DNA from: an uncultured Rhodospirillaceae bacterium
GTDB lineage: Bacteria > Pseudomonadota > Alphaproteobacteria > Rhodospirillales > Casp-alpha2
Direction: 5' to 3'
NCBI GenBank assembly: GCA_913030825.1
Contig: CAJWCU010000004.1
Coordinates: forward strand, 172,103 to 236,102
Length of the DNA: 64,000 nucleotides
The first letter of the stretch is position 1. Each line of letters opens with the position of its first letter. Made by a program: the position numbers and the translations under genes. Shown one piece after another: positions 26,217 through 34,617 of the stretch. The notes beneath the pieces are model-generated. The model was not told the DNA's origin and did not search any database. It was given only the letters and a program-made list of their open reading frames with translations.

Positions 26217-29204
26217 TCAGGCGCTTTTGGCGCTTACCCGGCACATGTAGGTCTTCAGGTTGGCGTGATCCGACAGCGGGTCGCGCTGTGTTTCGTCGGT
26301 CAGGAAGTTGACCGGCTGCCAGGGGTGATAGGGCTGGGATTCGTCCCAGCCGATGGGCACGAAGATCGAATCCGCCCGGATGCCGCCGTGGACCCAGGCG
26401 CGGGCGACGATGGTGCCGTAGGCGGTTTCGATCTCGATGGTCTGGCCGTCGCCGATGCCGAGGCTTGCCGCCTTGTCCGGATGGATCTGGCAATAGAGGT
26501 CGGGCCACATTTCCTGGGCCTGCCAGGAATAATGCGTCCAGGAATGGAAATGCGGCGCGGCCGGGCGGCCGGTCACCAGCTGGGTGTCGAAGCCCTGGGC
26601 CCGGCGACGTCGGCCGGGGCTGTCGGCCTCGGCATCGTCCGGGGCCGGGACGATCTTGGCGGCCGGGATATAGGCGGGGGCCTTCGAGAACGCCTGGGGC
26701 ACGCGGGCCTCGGGCGCGTCGTCGCGTTCCAGATAGGGTGTGTCGACCATCTGTTCCCAATCGGCATAGAACTCGGGCAGGGACGACAGGCCGACGGTCT
26801 TGAACCGCGCGTCCAGGGCCTCCGTGTGGAATTCCAGTTTGCCGGACGCACTGGGGAAGCGATGGCCTTCGGGTTGGCCGATGGCGGTTGTGCCTTCCAG
26901 GTGAAGGGTCTCGATCTCCTCGGCGTCCTCGTCGGCAACGGGCGCGCGGACCCAGCGCTTGGGCGTCGAATGCAGGCGTTTCTGCGTCACGCCCCGGACC
27001 CAGGGATGGTTGATGCACATCTCATCCCAGAACAGGGCGGAATCCTTGTACTTCTCCTGCAGGATATCGTCGTAGCCGAACCGTCTGCCCAACTCGATCC
27101 AGATCCAGCCGTCGGGCCAGGCTTCGCCCGGCGGGTCGATCAGCTTGTCGATCCAGACGATGCGGCGATCTTCGCTGGCGCGGCTGATCTCGCCCTTCTC
27201 GACGCCCGTCGCGGCGGGGAGAAGATAGTCCGCATACTTGCTGGTTTCGTTCCGGAACAGTTCGATATGAACCATCAAGTCCAGGGACTTCAGCGCCCGG
27301 CGCATGCGCGCCTGATTGGGGAAGGCGGCGAGCGGATTGTTGCAGGTGATCAAGGCCCGCATCGGATAAGGATCGCCATGTTCCATGGCGTTCATCCATG
27401 TCGTCGGGTTGGTGCCGATCTGATGCTTTTCCGGGATGTGCCTGCGTTCCGGCGGGGCGTCGGCATTGATCGGCGTGAAGGTGCCGAAGTTCCAGAACCC
27501 GCCGCCCTTGCGACCGATGTTGCCGGTGATGGCGGCCAGGAACATGAGAGAGCGATTGGTCTGCGTGCCGTTGGAATGCTGGTTGATGCCGCGCGCGGCG
27601 AAGATGACGCAGCCGTCGGCGGCGGCGATTTCCTCGGCGACCTCGCGGATCACCGCAGGCTCGATCCCGGTGATGTTCGATGCCCATTCCGGGGAATAGC
27701 CGTGCTCGAAAATGCGGTCGCGCCAGGCGTCCCAGCCGACGACCCAGCTTTCGCAGAACGCCTTGTCGTGCAGGTCCGCTTCGAAGATGTGATGGGCAAT
27801 GCCGAGGGCGAGGGCGTAGTCCGTCCCGCCCCGGATCGGCAGCCAACGGTCGGCCTTCGACGCGGTCACGGTCAGGCGCGGATCGGCGACGATCATGCGG
27901 GCCCCGTTTTTCAGCTTCCAATCGTTGATCATACCGAAGTGGACGGGGCGCGATTCCGCCTGATTGTCGCCGAAATAGACGTAGAGCGATGCGGAGCCCA
28001 GATCGGTTTCCGTATAGCTGTTGCCGCTGCCGACCATGCCGGTGGTGCTTTCGAACGAGACGTTCTTGGCCTCGGAACAGAAGGCTTCCGTATCGCCGAA
28101 ATTGGGCGTGCCCCACATCTGGGCGAAAATGTTCATATAGCCCTTGCGGGTCAGGGTGCCGGTGCGGGTGCCGGCGAACAGGGACAGCGTCTCCGGCCCG
28201 AATTCATCGCGCAGCGCCTGTAGCTTGGCCGCGATCTCGTCCAGCGCCTGATCCCAGGAAATGGGCACGAACTTGCCTTCACCCCGTTCACCGACGCGCT
28301 TCATGGGCTGGGTCAGGCGTTCCGGGCTGTTGTAAAGCTGCAGCAGGAACTGCGACTTGGGGCAGACCTTGCCCTGCCATTGCGGATCGTCCTCGTTCCC
28401 CGTCACGCGGATCACCTTGCCGTCTTTCACGTGGTACTTGGTCGGGCAGCAGTTGAAGCAGATGTTGCAGCCGCCGGGCACGATGGCGTCGGGGGTACGT
28501 TCCTCGCGGGTCGAACGGTAGGGGAAGACGACGTCGTCGATGGGGATTTCCATGCGCCGCTTGGGGTCGTCGACGACCGCCGGGCGTTGTCGGCCCTCCA
28601 TGGTGAAGGCCGGGGGCGCGTTGACGCCGGGTTCCGCCGGCGGCAGGTCGGCGCGGGCCGATCGCGTGCGCTCCAGGAAGATATTGGCCGGGTTCAACAG
28701 ATAGGCGTCGTGGTCGACGGCGCGCCGTCCCTCGGCCTCCATCTTCGCCAGATGGTCGTCGCGGGTGCCGAAGGTGATGGCCGATCCGGGGCAGACCGTG
28801 GCGCAGGCGGGTTTCAGGCCGACCTCGCGCCGGTCGTGGCAGAGATCGCATTTCAGGGCGTGATGGTCGATGGGATCGTAGCCCATGGCGCCGTAGGGGC
28901 AGGCGACGACGCATTCGCCACAGCCAGTGCAGCGGTCTTCGTTGATGCTGACGACGCCGGTCTCCGGGTCCTTCATAATCGCCTTGGGGGCGACCGGGCA
29001 GGCCCGCAGGCAGGCCGGACGTTCGCAATGCTGGCAGGACAGGGTCAGGAAATCGAGCAGCGGGGCCTGCGTATCGCCCAGCCAGATCACCCGGTTGCGG
29101 TTCTCGCCGGGGCCCAGGCCGTGTTCGGCCTTGCAGGCGGCCTCGCAGCTTTTGCAGCCGATGCAGCGTTCCAGGTCGATCATCAGGGCGAGGCGCGACG
29201 ACAT
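26217..29204 (-). CDS. Molybdopterin oxidoreductase fused to an N-terminal four-cluster ferredoxin
   Basis: A 995-residue fusion. Residues 1-140 match DmsB/PsrB-type electron-transfer subunits, with 16 Cys in four groups (14/17/20/24, 57/60/65/69, 92/95/98/102, 119/122/134/138) for four [4Fe-4S] clusters. A linker to about 235 leads into a complete Mo-bis-MGD catalytic subunit. Its own cluster motif starts at Cys246-x2-Cys249-x2-Cys252 and ends at Cys281. Cys376 in AFCSEAKNVS is the plausible Mo ligand, as in the polysulfide reductase/sulfite dehydrogenase branch. No Tat signal is present, so the active site is cytoplasmic. It follows a di-heme b-like membrane protein by 12 bases. I infer a quinone-linked oxidoreductase, possibly oxidising sulfite, with the usual separate subunits merged. 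Confidence 0.85.
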   Translation of the reverse strand: MSSRLALMIDLERCIGCKSCEAACKAEHGLGPGENRNRVIWLGDTQAPLLDFLTLSCQHCERPACLRACPVAPKAIMKDPETGVVSINEDRCTGCGECVVACPYGAMGYDPIDHHALKCDLCHDRREVGLKPACATVCPGSAITFGTRDDHLAKMEAEGRRAVDHDAYLLNPANIFLERTRSARADLPPAEPGVNAPPAFTMEGRQRPAVVDDPKRRMEIPIDDVVFPYRSTREERTPDAIVPGGCNICFNCCPTKYHVKDGKVIRVTGNEDDPQWQGKVCPKSQFLLQLYNSPERLTQPMKRVGERGEGKFVPISWDQALDEIAAKLQALRDEFGPETLSLFAGTRTGTLTRKGYMNIFAQMWGTPNFGDTEAFCSEAKNVSFESTTGMVGSGNSYTETDLGSASLYVYFGDNQAESRPVHFGMINDWKLKNGARMIVADPRLTVTASKADRWLPIRGGTDYALALGIAHHIFEADLHDKAFCESWVVGWDAWRDRIFEHGYSPEWASNITGIEPAVIREVAEEIAAADGCVIFAARGINQHSNGTQTNRSLMFLAAITGNIGRKGGGFWNFGTFTPINADAPPERRHIPEKHQIGTNPTTWMNAMEHGDPYPMRALITCNNPLAAFPNQARMRRALKSLDLMVHIELFRNETSKYADYLLPAATGVEKGEISRASEDRRIVWIDKLIDPPGEAWPDGWIWIELGRRFGYDDILQEKYKDSALFWDEMCINHPWVRGVTQKRLHSTPKRWVRAPVADEDAEEIETLHLEGTTAIGQPEGHRFPSASGKLEFHTEALDARFKTVGLSSLPEFYADWEQMVDTPYLERDDAPEARVPQAFSKAPAYIPAAKIVPAPDDAEADSPGRRRRAQGFDTQLVTGRPAAPHFHSWTHYSWQAQEMWPDLYCQIHPDKAASLGIGDGQTIEIETAYGTIVARAWVHGGIRADSIFVPIGWDESQPYHPWQPVNFLTDETQRDPLSDHANLKTYMCRVSAKSA

Positions 29205-29216
29205 CTCAACTATCCC

Positions 29217-30074
29217 TTACCAGGCCGCCAGGTGCCACCAGTATATCTCGCGGCCGTCGGCGACGTAGCCCGCGAAGAAGGTGACCAGAACGATATGCAG
29301 GATCAGCCCGGCCAGGAACATCCAGGCCAGCGCCATGTGCAGGGGCCGCCACCAGGCCTGGGCGAAGGGCACGGAGCGGCGCGTGCCCATCAATTCGGCC
29401 TCGCGCCGGACCAGGCGCATATAGGCCAGCGATTTGACCGGCTTCCTCAGAAGATGGCGCAGGGTGACCGAGAACAGGGCTTCCGACGCTTCGGGATCGA
29501 GGCGCGCGAGCAGCGCCGTCTTCTCGGCGATCAGGGCACGCAGGCGGTCTTTCAATTCCGGATCGGGCGCTTGGAACGGCGCGGACTTGGAGCCGAAGGT
29601 CGCGGCCATGCGCGGCGCCATCACCGTGCGCGCCAGCACGCCGGTGACCGCCAGGCCCGCGAGGCAGCCGAGCAGGATCAGCGGCGGGCCGGAGAGCGCC
29701 GCCACGGCGTGGATCGACACCAGGACCATGCCGATCAGGCTGGCGCCCACGTGCAGGATGAACAGCTTGTTGGGGATTTCCGAATAGCCGCCCCGCTTGC
29801 CGATGGAAAAGGCGAAGGGCGTCAGCAGCAGGAGTGCGCCGACCGCTGCCAGCGGCTGCAGGATATAGGAGCCCGGATGCTGCCAGGCGTCCGGCAGGTG
29901 CGGTTTGGCGACCAGATAGAACAACAGGCCGAGACCCAGAACGGTCACCACGGTCAGCAGGCGGCGGTTGGAAAGATCGGGGCGCTGTCCCGTCGCGGTA
30001 CGCGGGCGGGGACGGGGGGGTGCAGACAAGGTGGGCTCCGCCTTCGTGGTCATCGTCGCCGCAGGATACGGCAT
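29217..30074 (-). CDS. Di-heme cytochrome b-like membrane anchor
   Basis: A 285-residue membrane protein with about five hydrophobic segments (roughly 39-57, 70-89, 104-126, 130-150, 243-268) and a soluble charged loop at about 155-235. Two helices each carry a His pair 14 residues apart: His108/His122 (FILHVGASL, VSIHAVAA) and His246/His260 (RPLHMALA, LILHIVLV). This is the classic geometry for two b-type hemes stacked across the membrane, as in cytochrome b of the bc1 complex. It should pass electrons between the fused Mo/Fe-S enzyme encoded next and the quinone pool. It is not NrfD-like. The start at 30074 has TTGGAGGG just before it; an ATG at 30053 is an alternative. Confidence 0.72.
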   Translation of the reverse strand: MPYPAATMTTKAEPTLSAPPRPRPRTATGQRPDLSNRRLLTVVTVLGLGLLFYLVAKPHLPDAWQHPGSYILQPLAAVGALLLLTPFAFSIGKRGGYSEIPNKLFILHVGASLIGMVLVSIHAVAALSGPPLILLGCLAGLAVTGVLARTVMAPRMAATFGSKSAPFQAPDPELKDRLRALIAEKTALLARLDPEASEALFSVTLRHLLRKPVKSLAYMRLVRREAELMGTRRSVPFAQAWWRPLHMALAWMFLAGLILHIVLVTFFAGYVADGREIYWWHLAAW

Positions 30075-30095
30075 CGCCCTCCAAGAGTATACGAA

Positions 30096-30965
30096 CTACC
30101 GGGGAACATCGCCTTCGACGCTGCAACGGATCATGTGCCGGTTTTCGTTCATGTCGTAATCGGCGACCGCGAAATGGCAAGTGCAGCGATTGTCCCAGAT
30201 CACCAGATCGCCCTCGGCCCAGGTGTGGCGATAGATGTACTTGGGCTGCTGAAAATGGCGGAACAGGTAATCCAGGATCGCGCGGCTTTCCTCGCTGGAA
30301 AGCTCGTTGATCCGGCGGGTGAAGCCCGGATTGACGTAAAGCGCCTTGGCCCCCGTTTCCGGATGGGTGCGGATCACCGGATGGACGACGGGCGGCACCT
30401 TGGCCTTTTCCGCGTCGGTCAGGGGCGGGCGGTCCGGGATGTCCTTGAAGAAGGTGTCGTAGGCGTTGGTGTAGTCGTGCACGGCGGTCAGCGGATCGAG
30501 AAATGCCTTCATGGCGTCCGACAGGTCTTCGTAGGCCTTGCGCATGTTTACGAACATGGTGTCGCCGCCGTAGCTGGGGATTTCCTTGGAATGCAGCAGC
30601 GATGCCTGGGTCGGTTTGTTCATGTAGGACAGGTCCGAATGCCAATACTGCCCGGCGTTGATGGCGCCGATGGGCTTGCCCTTGTCCTTGACGTTGGAGA
30701 TGTAGAGAACCTCCGGGTGGTCCTTGTTGTTGAACTGGCTGAGAACGTGGGATTCCAGCTTGCCGAACTTCTTGGAGAACGCGACCAGTTGCGCCGGGTC
30801 CAAATCCTGGCCCCTTAGGACGACGACCGCGTTTTCCAAAAAGGCCTCGTGTACGGCGGGAAAGATGTTGTCGTAATCGGGCCCGGTCAGCTCGATCCCC
30901 GACAATTCGGCGCCGATGGCACCGGTCAGGCGTTTGACGGTCACGTCCGTGTTCACGAAATTCAT
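30096..30965 (-). CDS. TauD/TfdA family Fe(II)/2-oxoglutarate dioxygenase
   Basis: A 289-residue dioxygenase of the taurine dioxygenase family. Members hydroxylate the carbon next to a sulfonate, sulfate ester or aryloxy group, making it fall apart and release, for example, sulfite and an aldehyde. Iron ligands are His109 and Asp111 (YWHSDLSY) and the distal His264 (DNRCTCHFA); Arg280 would bind 2-oxoglutarate. GGAGGA before the ATG at 30965 settles the start. It is the first gene of an operon with the di-heme membrane protein (21-base gap) and the fused molybdenum enzyme, and is divergent from a LysR gene. That linkage supports a substrate whose product is oxidised by the Mo enzyme, sulfite being the natural candidate. 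Confidence 0.9.
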   Translation of the reverse strand: MNFVNTDVTVKRLTGAIGAELSGIELTGPDYDNIFPAVHEAFLENAVVVLRGQDLDPAQLVAFSKKFGKLESHVLSQFNNKDHPEVLYISNVKDKGKPIGAINAGQYWHSDLSYMNKPTQASLLHSKEIPSYGGDTMFVNMRKAYEDLSDAMKAFLDPLTAVHDYTNAYDTFFKDIPDRPPLTDAEKAKVPPVVHPVIRTHPETGAKALYVNPGFTRRINELSSEESRAILDYLFRHFQQPKYIYRHTWAEGDLVIWDNRCTCHFAVADYDMNENRHMIRCSVEGDVPR

Positions 30966-31059
30966 GGAAATCCTCCAGGGTTGGCGCGCTGACTTGGCCG
31001 CAGCGTCCGTCCTTGATACGCCGTTCTGGTCCTGCCGGGAAATGCCGATATGGGTCGTA

Positions 31060-31080
31060 GTCATGCCAAAACGGCATGAC
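31060..31080. promoter_or_regulatory. LysR-type operator between the TauD operon and its regulator
   Basis: GTCATGCC-AAAAC-GGCATGAC is a perfect inverted repeat with 8-base arms and a 5-base spacer. Its core ATGCC-N5-GGCAT contains the T-N11-A pattern of LysR boxes. It lies 46 bases upstream of the LysR start and about 95 bases upstream of the TauD start, the expected place for a site controlling both. Confidence 0.65.
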
Positions 31081-31126
31081 ATGCGGGGTGAGCTGCGTTA
31101 CAAGGAACGGGACGGAAAGGTAGGCC

Positions 31127-32044
31127 ATGGACCTCAACGCCCTTCGATATTTCGCCGTGACGGCGCAGTTCGGCAGCATCACCAAGGCGGCCGCGCATCT
31201 GAACGTCGCCCAACCGGCGGTCAGCCGGCAAATCCGCAAGCTGGAACAGGATTTGGGGGTGTCCTTGCTGACACGTACGGCCCAGGGGGTGACCTTGACC
31301 GGCGAGGGCGATCACTTGCTGGCCCGCACCGGCCCGATCCTGCAGGTCCTCAATCAGACGCGGGACGAGGTTCGGAATTGGGGGAAGGACCCCGCGGGGC
31401 CGGTCTCCGTCGCCCTGATGCCCGCCGTGGCGCCGGTCGTCGCCCCCCTGCTGGCGGCGCGGGTGCGCATCGCCTTTCCCAAGGTGCGGCTCAGCCTGTC
31501 GGAAGGGCTCGGCGCCGTCATCCGGGACGGGGTGCTGACGGGCCAGTTCGACCTGGGGCTCTATCACGTCGACCGCGAGGTGCCGTCGCTGGCCGTCGAG
31601 CATCTGCTGGACGAGCCCATGTTCCTGATCGGTCCCGGCGGTGCAGATGCCCCGGTGGAGTTGCGCCTGGAAGACCTGCCCGGCTATCCCCTGCTGCTGC
31701 CTGAGCCGCCCAATCCCCTGCGCCGGATGATCGACGCCCTGACCGAGGACCGAGGCCTGAATCTGGATATTCGCGAGACCGTTAATTCAACGGCGATGAT
31801 CAAGACCATGGTGGCGGCAGGGCTTGGGTATACGGTGCAAAGCTACAGCTTCTTTCACGACGATCGCGACCGGGGGGGACGGCAATTTCAGGTTTCGCGT
31901 ATCGTCGGCATGACCCGCAACTGGTCGTTGGCGCGGCTGGCCGACCGGCCGGCGGTCGGCGCCGTTTCCGCCGTCGCCCGAACCATCGAAGAGATCGCCG
32001 CCGAATGGGCGCGGACCCGACGCTGGGCGCCGACGCCGGATTGA
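31127..32044 (+). CDS. LysR family regulator, divergent from the TauD/Mo operon
   Basis: A 305-residue LysR protein. Residues 1-60 form the winged helix-turn-helix (ALRYFAVTAQFGSITKAAAHL, AQPAVSRQIRKLEQDLG). The linker helix and effector-binding domain follow to about 295 (for example GPVSVALMPAVAP, LLDEPMFLIGP). It resembles the CbbR/CysB-like group in general shape only. Divergence from the TauD gene with an ideal LysR box between them makes it the likely activator of that operon. The inducer would be the sulfonate-like substrate or a sulfur signal; this is inference. Confidence 0.9.
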   Translation: MDLNALRYFAVTAQFGSITKAAAHLNVAQPAVSRQIRKLEQDLGVSLLTRTAQGVTLTGEGDHLLARTGPILQVLNQTRDEVRNWGKDPAGPVSVALMPAVAPVVAPLLAARVRIAFPKVRLSLSEGLGAVIRDGVLTGQFDLGLYHVDREVPSLAVEHLLDEPMFLIGPGGADAPVELRLEDLPGYPLLLPEPPNPLRRMIDALTEDRGLNLDIRETVNSTAMIKTMVAAGLGYTVQSYSFFHDDRDRGGRQFQVSRIVGMTRNWSLARLADRPAVGAVSAVARTIEEIAAEWARTRRWAPTPD

Positions 32045-32065
32045 AAACCCGGCAACGGCATGGGA

Positions 32066-32857
32066 TCAGGTCTTCATCCGGGTGCCCAGGTCCAGGATAT
32101 AGGGCGAGGGCGGGATATAGAAATCCTGATGGTACATGGGGCGCCCGTCGACGGAATAGGCGACCACGTTGACCACCGAGGCCGGGGCGCCGTCGGGCCA
32201 ATCACAGTTATCGATCACCCGGGCGGGCGGTGTTTCGATACGCAGTTGCTGGCGAATGTGGTGGACCGGCATGTGGTGATGGGCGGCCATGACCTCGTGC
32301 AGGTTGGCACCGTCCAGATCGGTGACCGCCGGCTCCACCAATTCCGGGAAACGGTCGGCCAGGGCATGGAATTCGGCGTAGATTTCCAACGAGGTATCGA
32401 TGGTCACGATGCGTTCGATCTGAACGACGTCTTGGCCGACCTGATTGATGGCGGCCGACCAGGGGCCTTTATCGGAGGTGACCCGGCGGGCCAGAACCTT
32501 GGTGTACACGGGCAACAGGTCGGCGGGGCCGCCGTCGGGCCGGCGGAACAGGAAATGCCAGGGCTCGTAGACTTTGTTCTGATGGATATTGGCGACGGTC
32601 GTGCCGCTGCCGCGGCGGCGGTCGATCAGGCCGTCGTTGACCAGATTGCGAAGCGCACGCTGCACCGTGCCCAGCGAACAGGGCGTTGCCGCCGCCCATT
32701 CGCTTTCCGTCGGTAGGCGCGCGCCCGGTTCCCAATAGCCGTCGGCGATCGACGCCGTGATCGCCTGGCGCAGGCGTTCGTGTTTCGGGATGTCTTCCTG
32801 GCTGGCCCAGTAACGTCGAAGAAACTCACCGTACCCGCCCGGCATGTCCGTATGCAT
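32066..32857 (-). CDS. GntR family regulator (HutC/UTRA type)
   Basis: A 263-residue repressor-type regulator. Residues about 25-95 are the GntR winged helix-turn-helix (LRQAITASIADGYWEPGARLPTE, GTVQRALRNLVNDGLIDRRRGSG). Residues about 110-250 form a UTRA ligand-binding domain of the HutC subgroup. It is divergent from the sulfatase gene, with a perfect AT-rich palindrome in between, so it probably represses the sulfatase-ComA-BisC group until a small effector binds. The effector is unknown. Confidence 0.9.
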   Translation of the reverse strand: MHTDMPGGYGEFLRRYWASQEDIPKHERLRQAITASIADGYWEPGARLPTESEWAAATPCSLGTVQRALRNLVNDGLIDRRRGSGTTVANIHQNKVYEPWHFLFRRPDGGPADLLPVYTKVLARRVTSDKGPWSAAINQVGQDVVQIERIVTIDTSLEIYAEFHALADRFPELVEPAVTDLDGANLHEVMAAHHHMPVHHIRQQLRIETPPARVIDNCDWPDGAPASVVNVVAYSVDGRPMYHQDFYIPPSPYILDLGTRMKT

Positions 32858-32935
32858 GCGGTCAACCCCCCCCAGGGTTATGTTTTGTTTTCGCCGTTTG
32901 TTTGTACGACGGGACGGCCGACATGACCATCCTGC

Positions 32936-32961
32936 TTGACATTGTAATAAACTATATAGTT
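32936..32961 (+). promoter_or_regulatory. Promoter/operator region of the sulfatase gene
   Basis: TTGACA at 32936-32941 is a perfect -35 hexamer. A perfect 12-base palindrome AACTATATAGTT spans 32950-32961 and includes TATAGT, a near-consensus -10, although the spacing (13 bases) is shorter than ideal. The palindrome overlaps the expected promoter, as a repressor site would, and its core CTATATAG recurs in the box array at 43427-43505. The divergent GntR protein is the obvious candidate binder. Confidence 0.5.
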
Positions 32962-33092
32962 ACTCGGAAGTCAGAGATCGACGCGCTGATCGCGTCCGCA
33001 CAACCGGTCGCGGGTGCCTGATCCGCCATGATGGCGGGGTTGGACGGCAACAAAGACCGGACCAAAACAGAGCATTCAGGGAACACCGCTCT

Positions 33093-34553
33093 ATGGAGCC
33101 CAAGAACCTTATCATTCTCATGTCGGACGAACATACCCGGTCCGCCACCGGCTGTTACGGCCATCCGTTCGTCTCGACCCCCAACATCGACAAACTGGCC
33201 GCCGGCGGCGTCAAGTTCGACGCGGCCTATACGCCGTGCCCCGTTTGCGTTCCGGCGCGGGCCAGCTTCGCCACCGGGCGCTGGGTCCACGATATCGAAT
33301 GTTGGGACAACGCAACGCCGTTCGACGGCACGCAGGCCAACTGGCATGCCGCCCTGCGGGCGCGCGGCCATCACACCGTTTCCATCGGCAAGTTGCATTT
33401 CCGGTCTGGCGAAGACGACAACGGCTTTTCCGACGAAGAAATGGCCATGCACATCATCGACGGCAAAGGCGATCTGTTGGGCCTGATCCGCGACGACGGC
33501 ATGCCGAAGCGCGGCGCGTCGTGGAAAATGGCCAAGTTGGCCGGGCCCGGCGAAAGCATGTACACGCGTTATGATCGCGATATCTGTGCCGCGACGCAGA
33601 CCTGGCTCTATGAAGAAGCGCCGAAGCACACGGACAAGCCCTGGGTTCTGTTCGTGTCCATGGTCGCCCCGCATTTCCCGCTGACGGCGCCGTCGGAACA
33701 TTTCTATCGCTACTACAACCGCGATCTGGCGCCGCCGAAGCTCTATGACAAGCGCAACGCGCCGATCCATCCCTATGTGGACGATTACCGCAACACCTTC
33801 GCCTACGACGAACATTTCACCACGCCGGACAAGCTGAAGCGCGGGCAGGCGGGCTATCTCGGCCTGATTTCGTTCATGGACGAACAGGTCGGCCTGATCA
33901 TGGATGCCTTGGCTGATGCCGGTCTCACGGACGATACACGGGTCCTCTACACCACCGACCACGGCGACAACATGGGTACGCGCGGTGCCTGGGGCAAATC
34001 CCTGATGTACGAAGAAGCCGCCGCCGTGCCGCTGATCGTCAGCGGCCCCGATGTGCCCGAGGGCAAGGTCGTGAAGACGCCGGTTACGCTCTGCGACGTA
34101 TTCCCCTTCGTGATGAACTGCGTCGGCGCCGGCGACGACGCGATCATGACCGACGACCTGCCGGGCACGGATCTTCTGGACCTGGCCGCGGGGGCCGAGC
34201 CCGACCGCGTCGCGTTTTCCGAATATCACGGCATGGGGTCGAAGATCGCGGCCTTCATGGTCCGCAAGGGCGATTGGAAGCTGGTCCATTACGAAGGCTA
34301 TCCGGATCAGTTGTTCAATCTGGCCGACGATCCCGAGGAACTGGTCGACTTGGCCGCCGATCCGGCCCATGCGGCGAAGCTCGATGAATTGACCGGCGAA
34401 CTGGCGGCGATCTGCGATGCCGCCGCGGTGGACAAGGCAGCCCGCACCCGCCAGGCCGAAATGGTCGAGGAAAACGGTGGCCGCGAGGCCATTATCGAAC
34501 GCGGCGACCTGGGCTTTTCCGTGCCGCCGGGCGTTCAGCCCATGTTCGACTGA
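33093..34553 (+). CDS. Sulfatase (formylglycine type)
   Basis: A 486-residue sulfatase/alkaline-phosphatase-fold hydrolase that cleaves sulfate (or phosphonate) esters. The nucleophile motif is Cys52-Val-Pro-Ala-Arg56 followed by ASFATG, the Cys-x-Pro-x-Arg type that must be converted to formylglycine; no maturase gene is in this window. Metal-binding Asp12 lies in ILMSDEHT, and a second acidic/His site in YTTDHGDNMG. There is no signal peptide, so it is cytoplasmic, unlike many scavenging sulfatases, which means the ester must be imported first. The C-terminal region is typical of choline-sulfatase and phosphonate-monoester-hydrolase relatives. Regulated by the divergent GntR gene in all likelihood. 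Confidence 0.9.
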   Translation: MEPKNLIILMSDEHTRSATGCYGHPFVSTPNIDKLAAGGVKFDAAYTPCPVCVPARASFATGRWVHDIECWDNATPFDGTQANWHAALRARGHHTVSIGKLHFRSGEDDNGFSDEEMAMHIIDGKGDLLGLIRDDGMPKRGASWKMAKLAGPGESMYTRYDRDICAATQTWLYEEAPKHTDKPWVLFVSMVAPHFPLTAPSEHFYRYYNRDLAPPKLYDKRNAPIHPYVDDYRNTFAYDEHFTTPDKLKRGQAGYLGLISFMDEQVGLIMDALADAGLTDDTRVLYTTDHGDNMGTRGAWGKSLMYEEAAAVPLIVSGPDVPEGKVVKTPVTLCDVFPFVMNCVGAGDDAIMTDDLPGTDLLDLAAGAEPDRVAFSEYHGMGSKIAAFMVRKGDWKLVHYEGYPDQLFNLADDPEELVDLAADPAHAAKLDELTGELAAICDAAAVDKAARTRQAEMVEENGGREAIIERGDLGFSVPPGVQPMFD

Positions 34554-34617
34554 TATGACCGGCTGATACGGTCGACTGAGTTGATGTTAACGGGGGGATG
34601 AGAAAGAGGAGTTGACG

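Noticed and set aside
26265..30818. Long plus-strand frames of 652 and 812 codons opposite the Mo operon
   Set aside because: Antisense shadows of the molybdenum enzyme, membrane protein and dioxygenase genes, with low-complexity translations.
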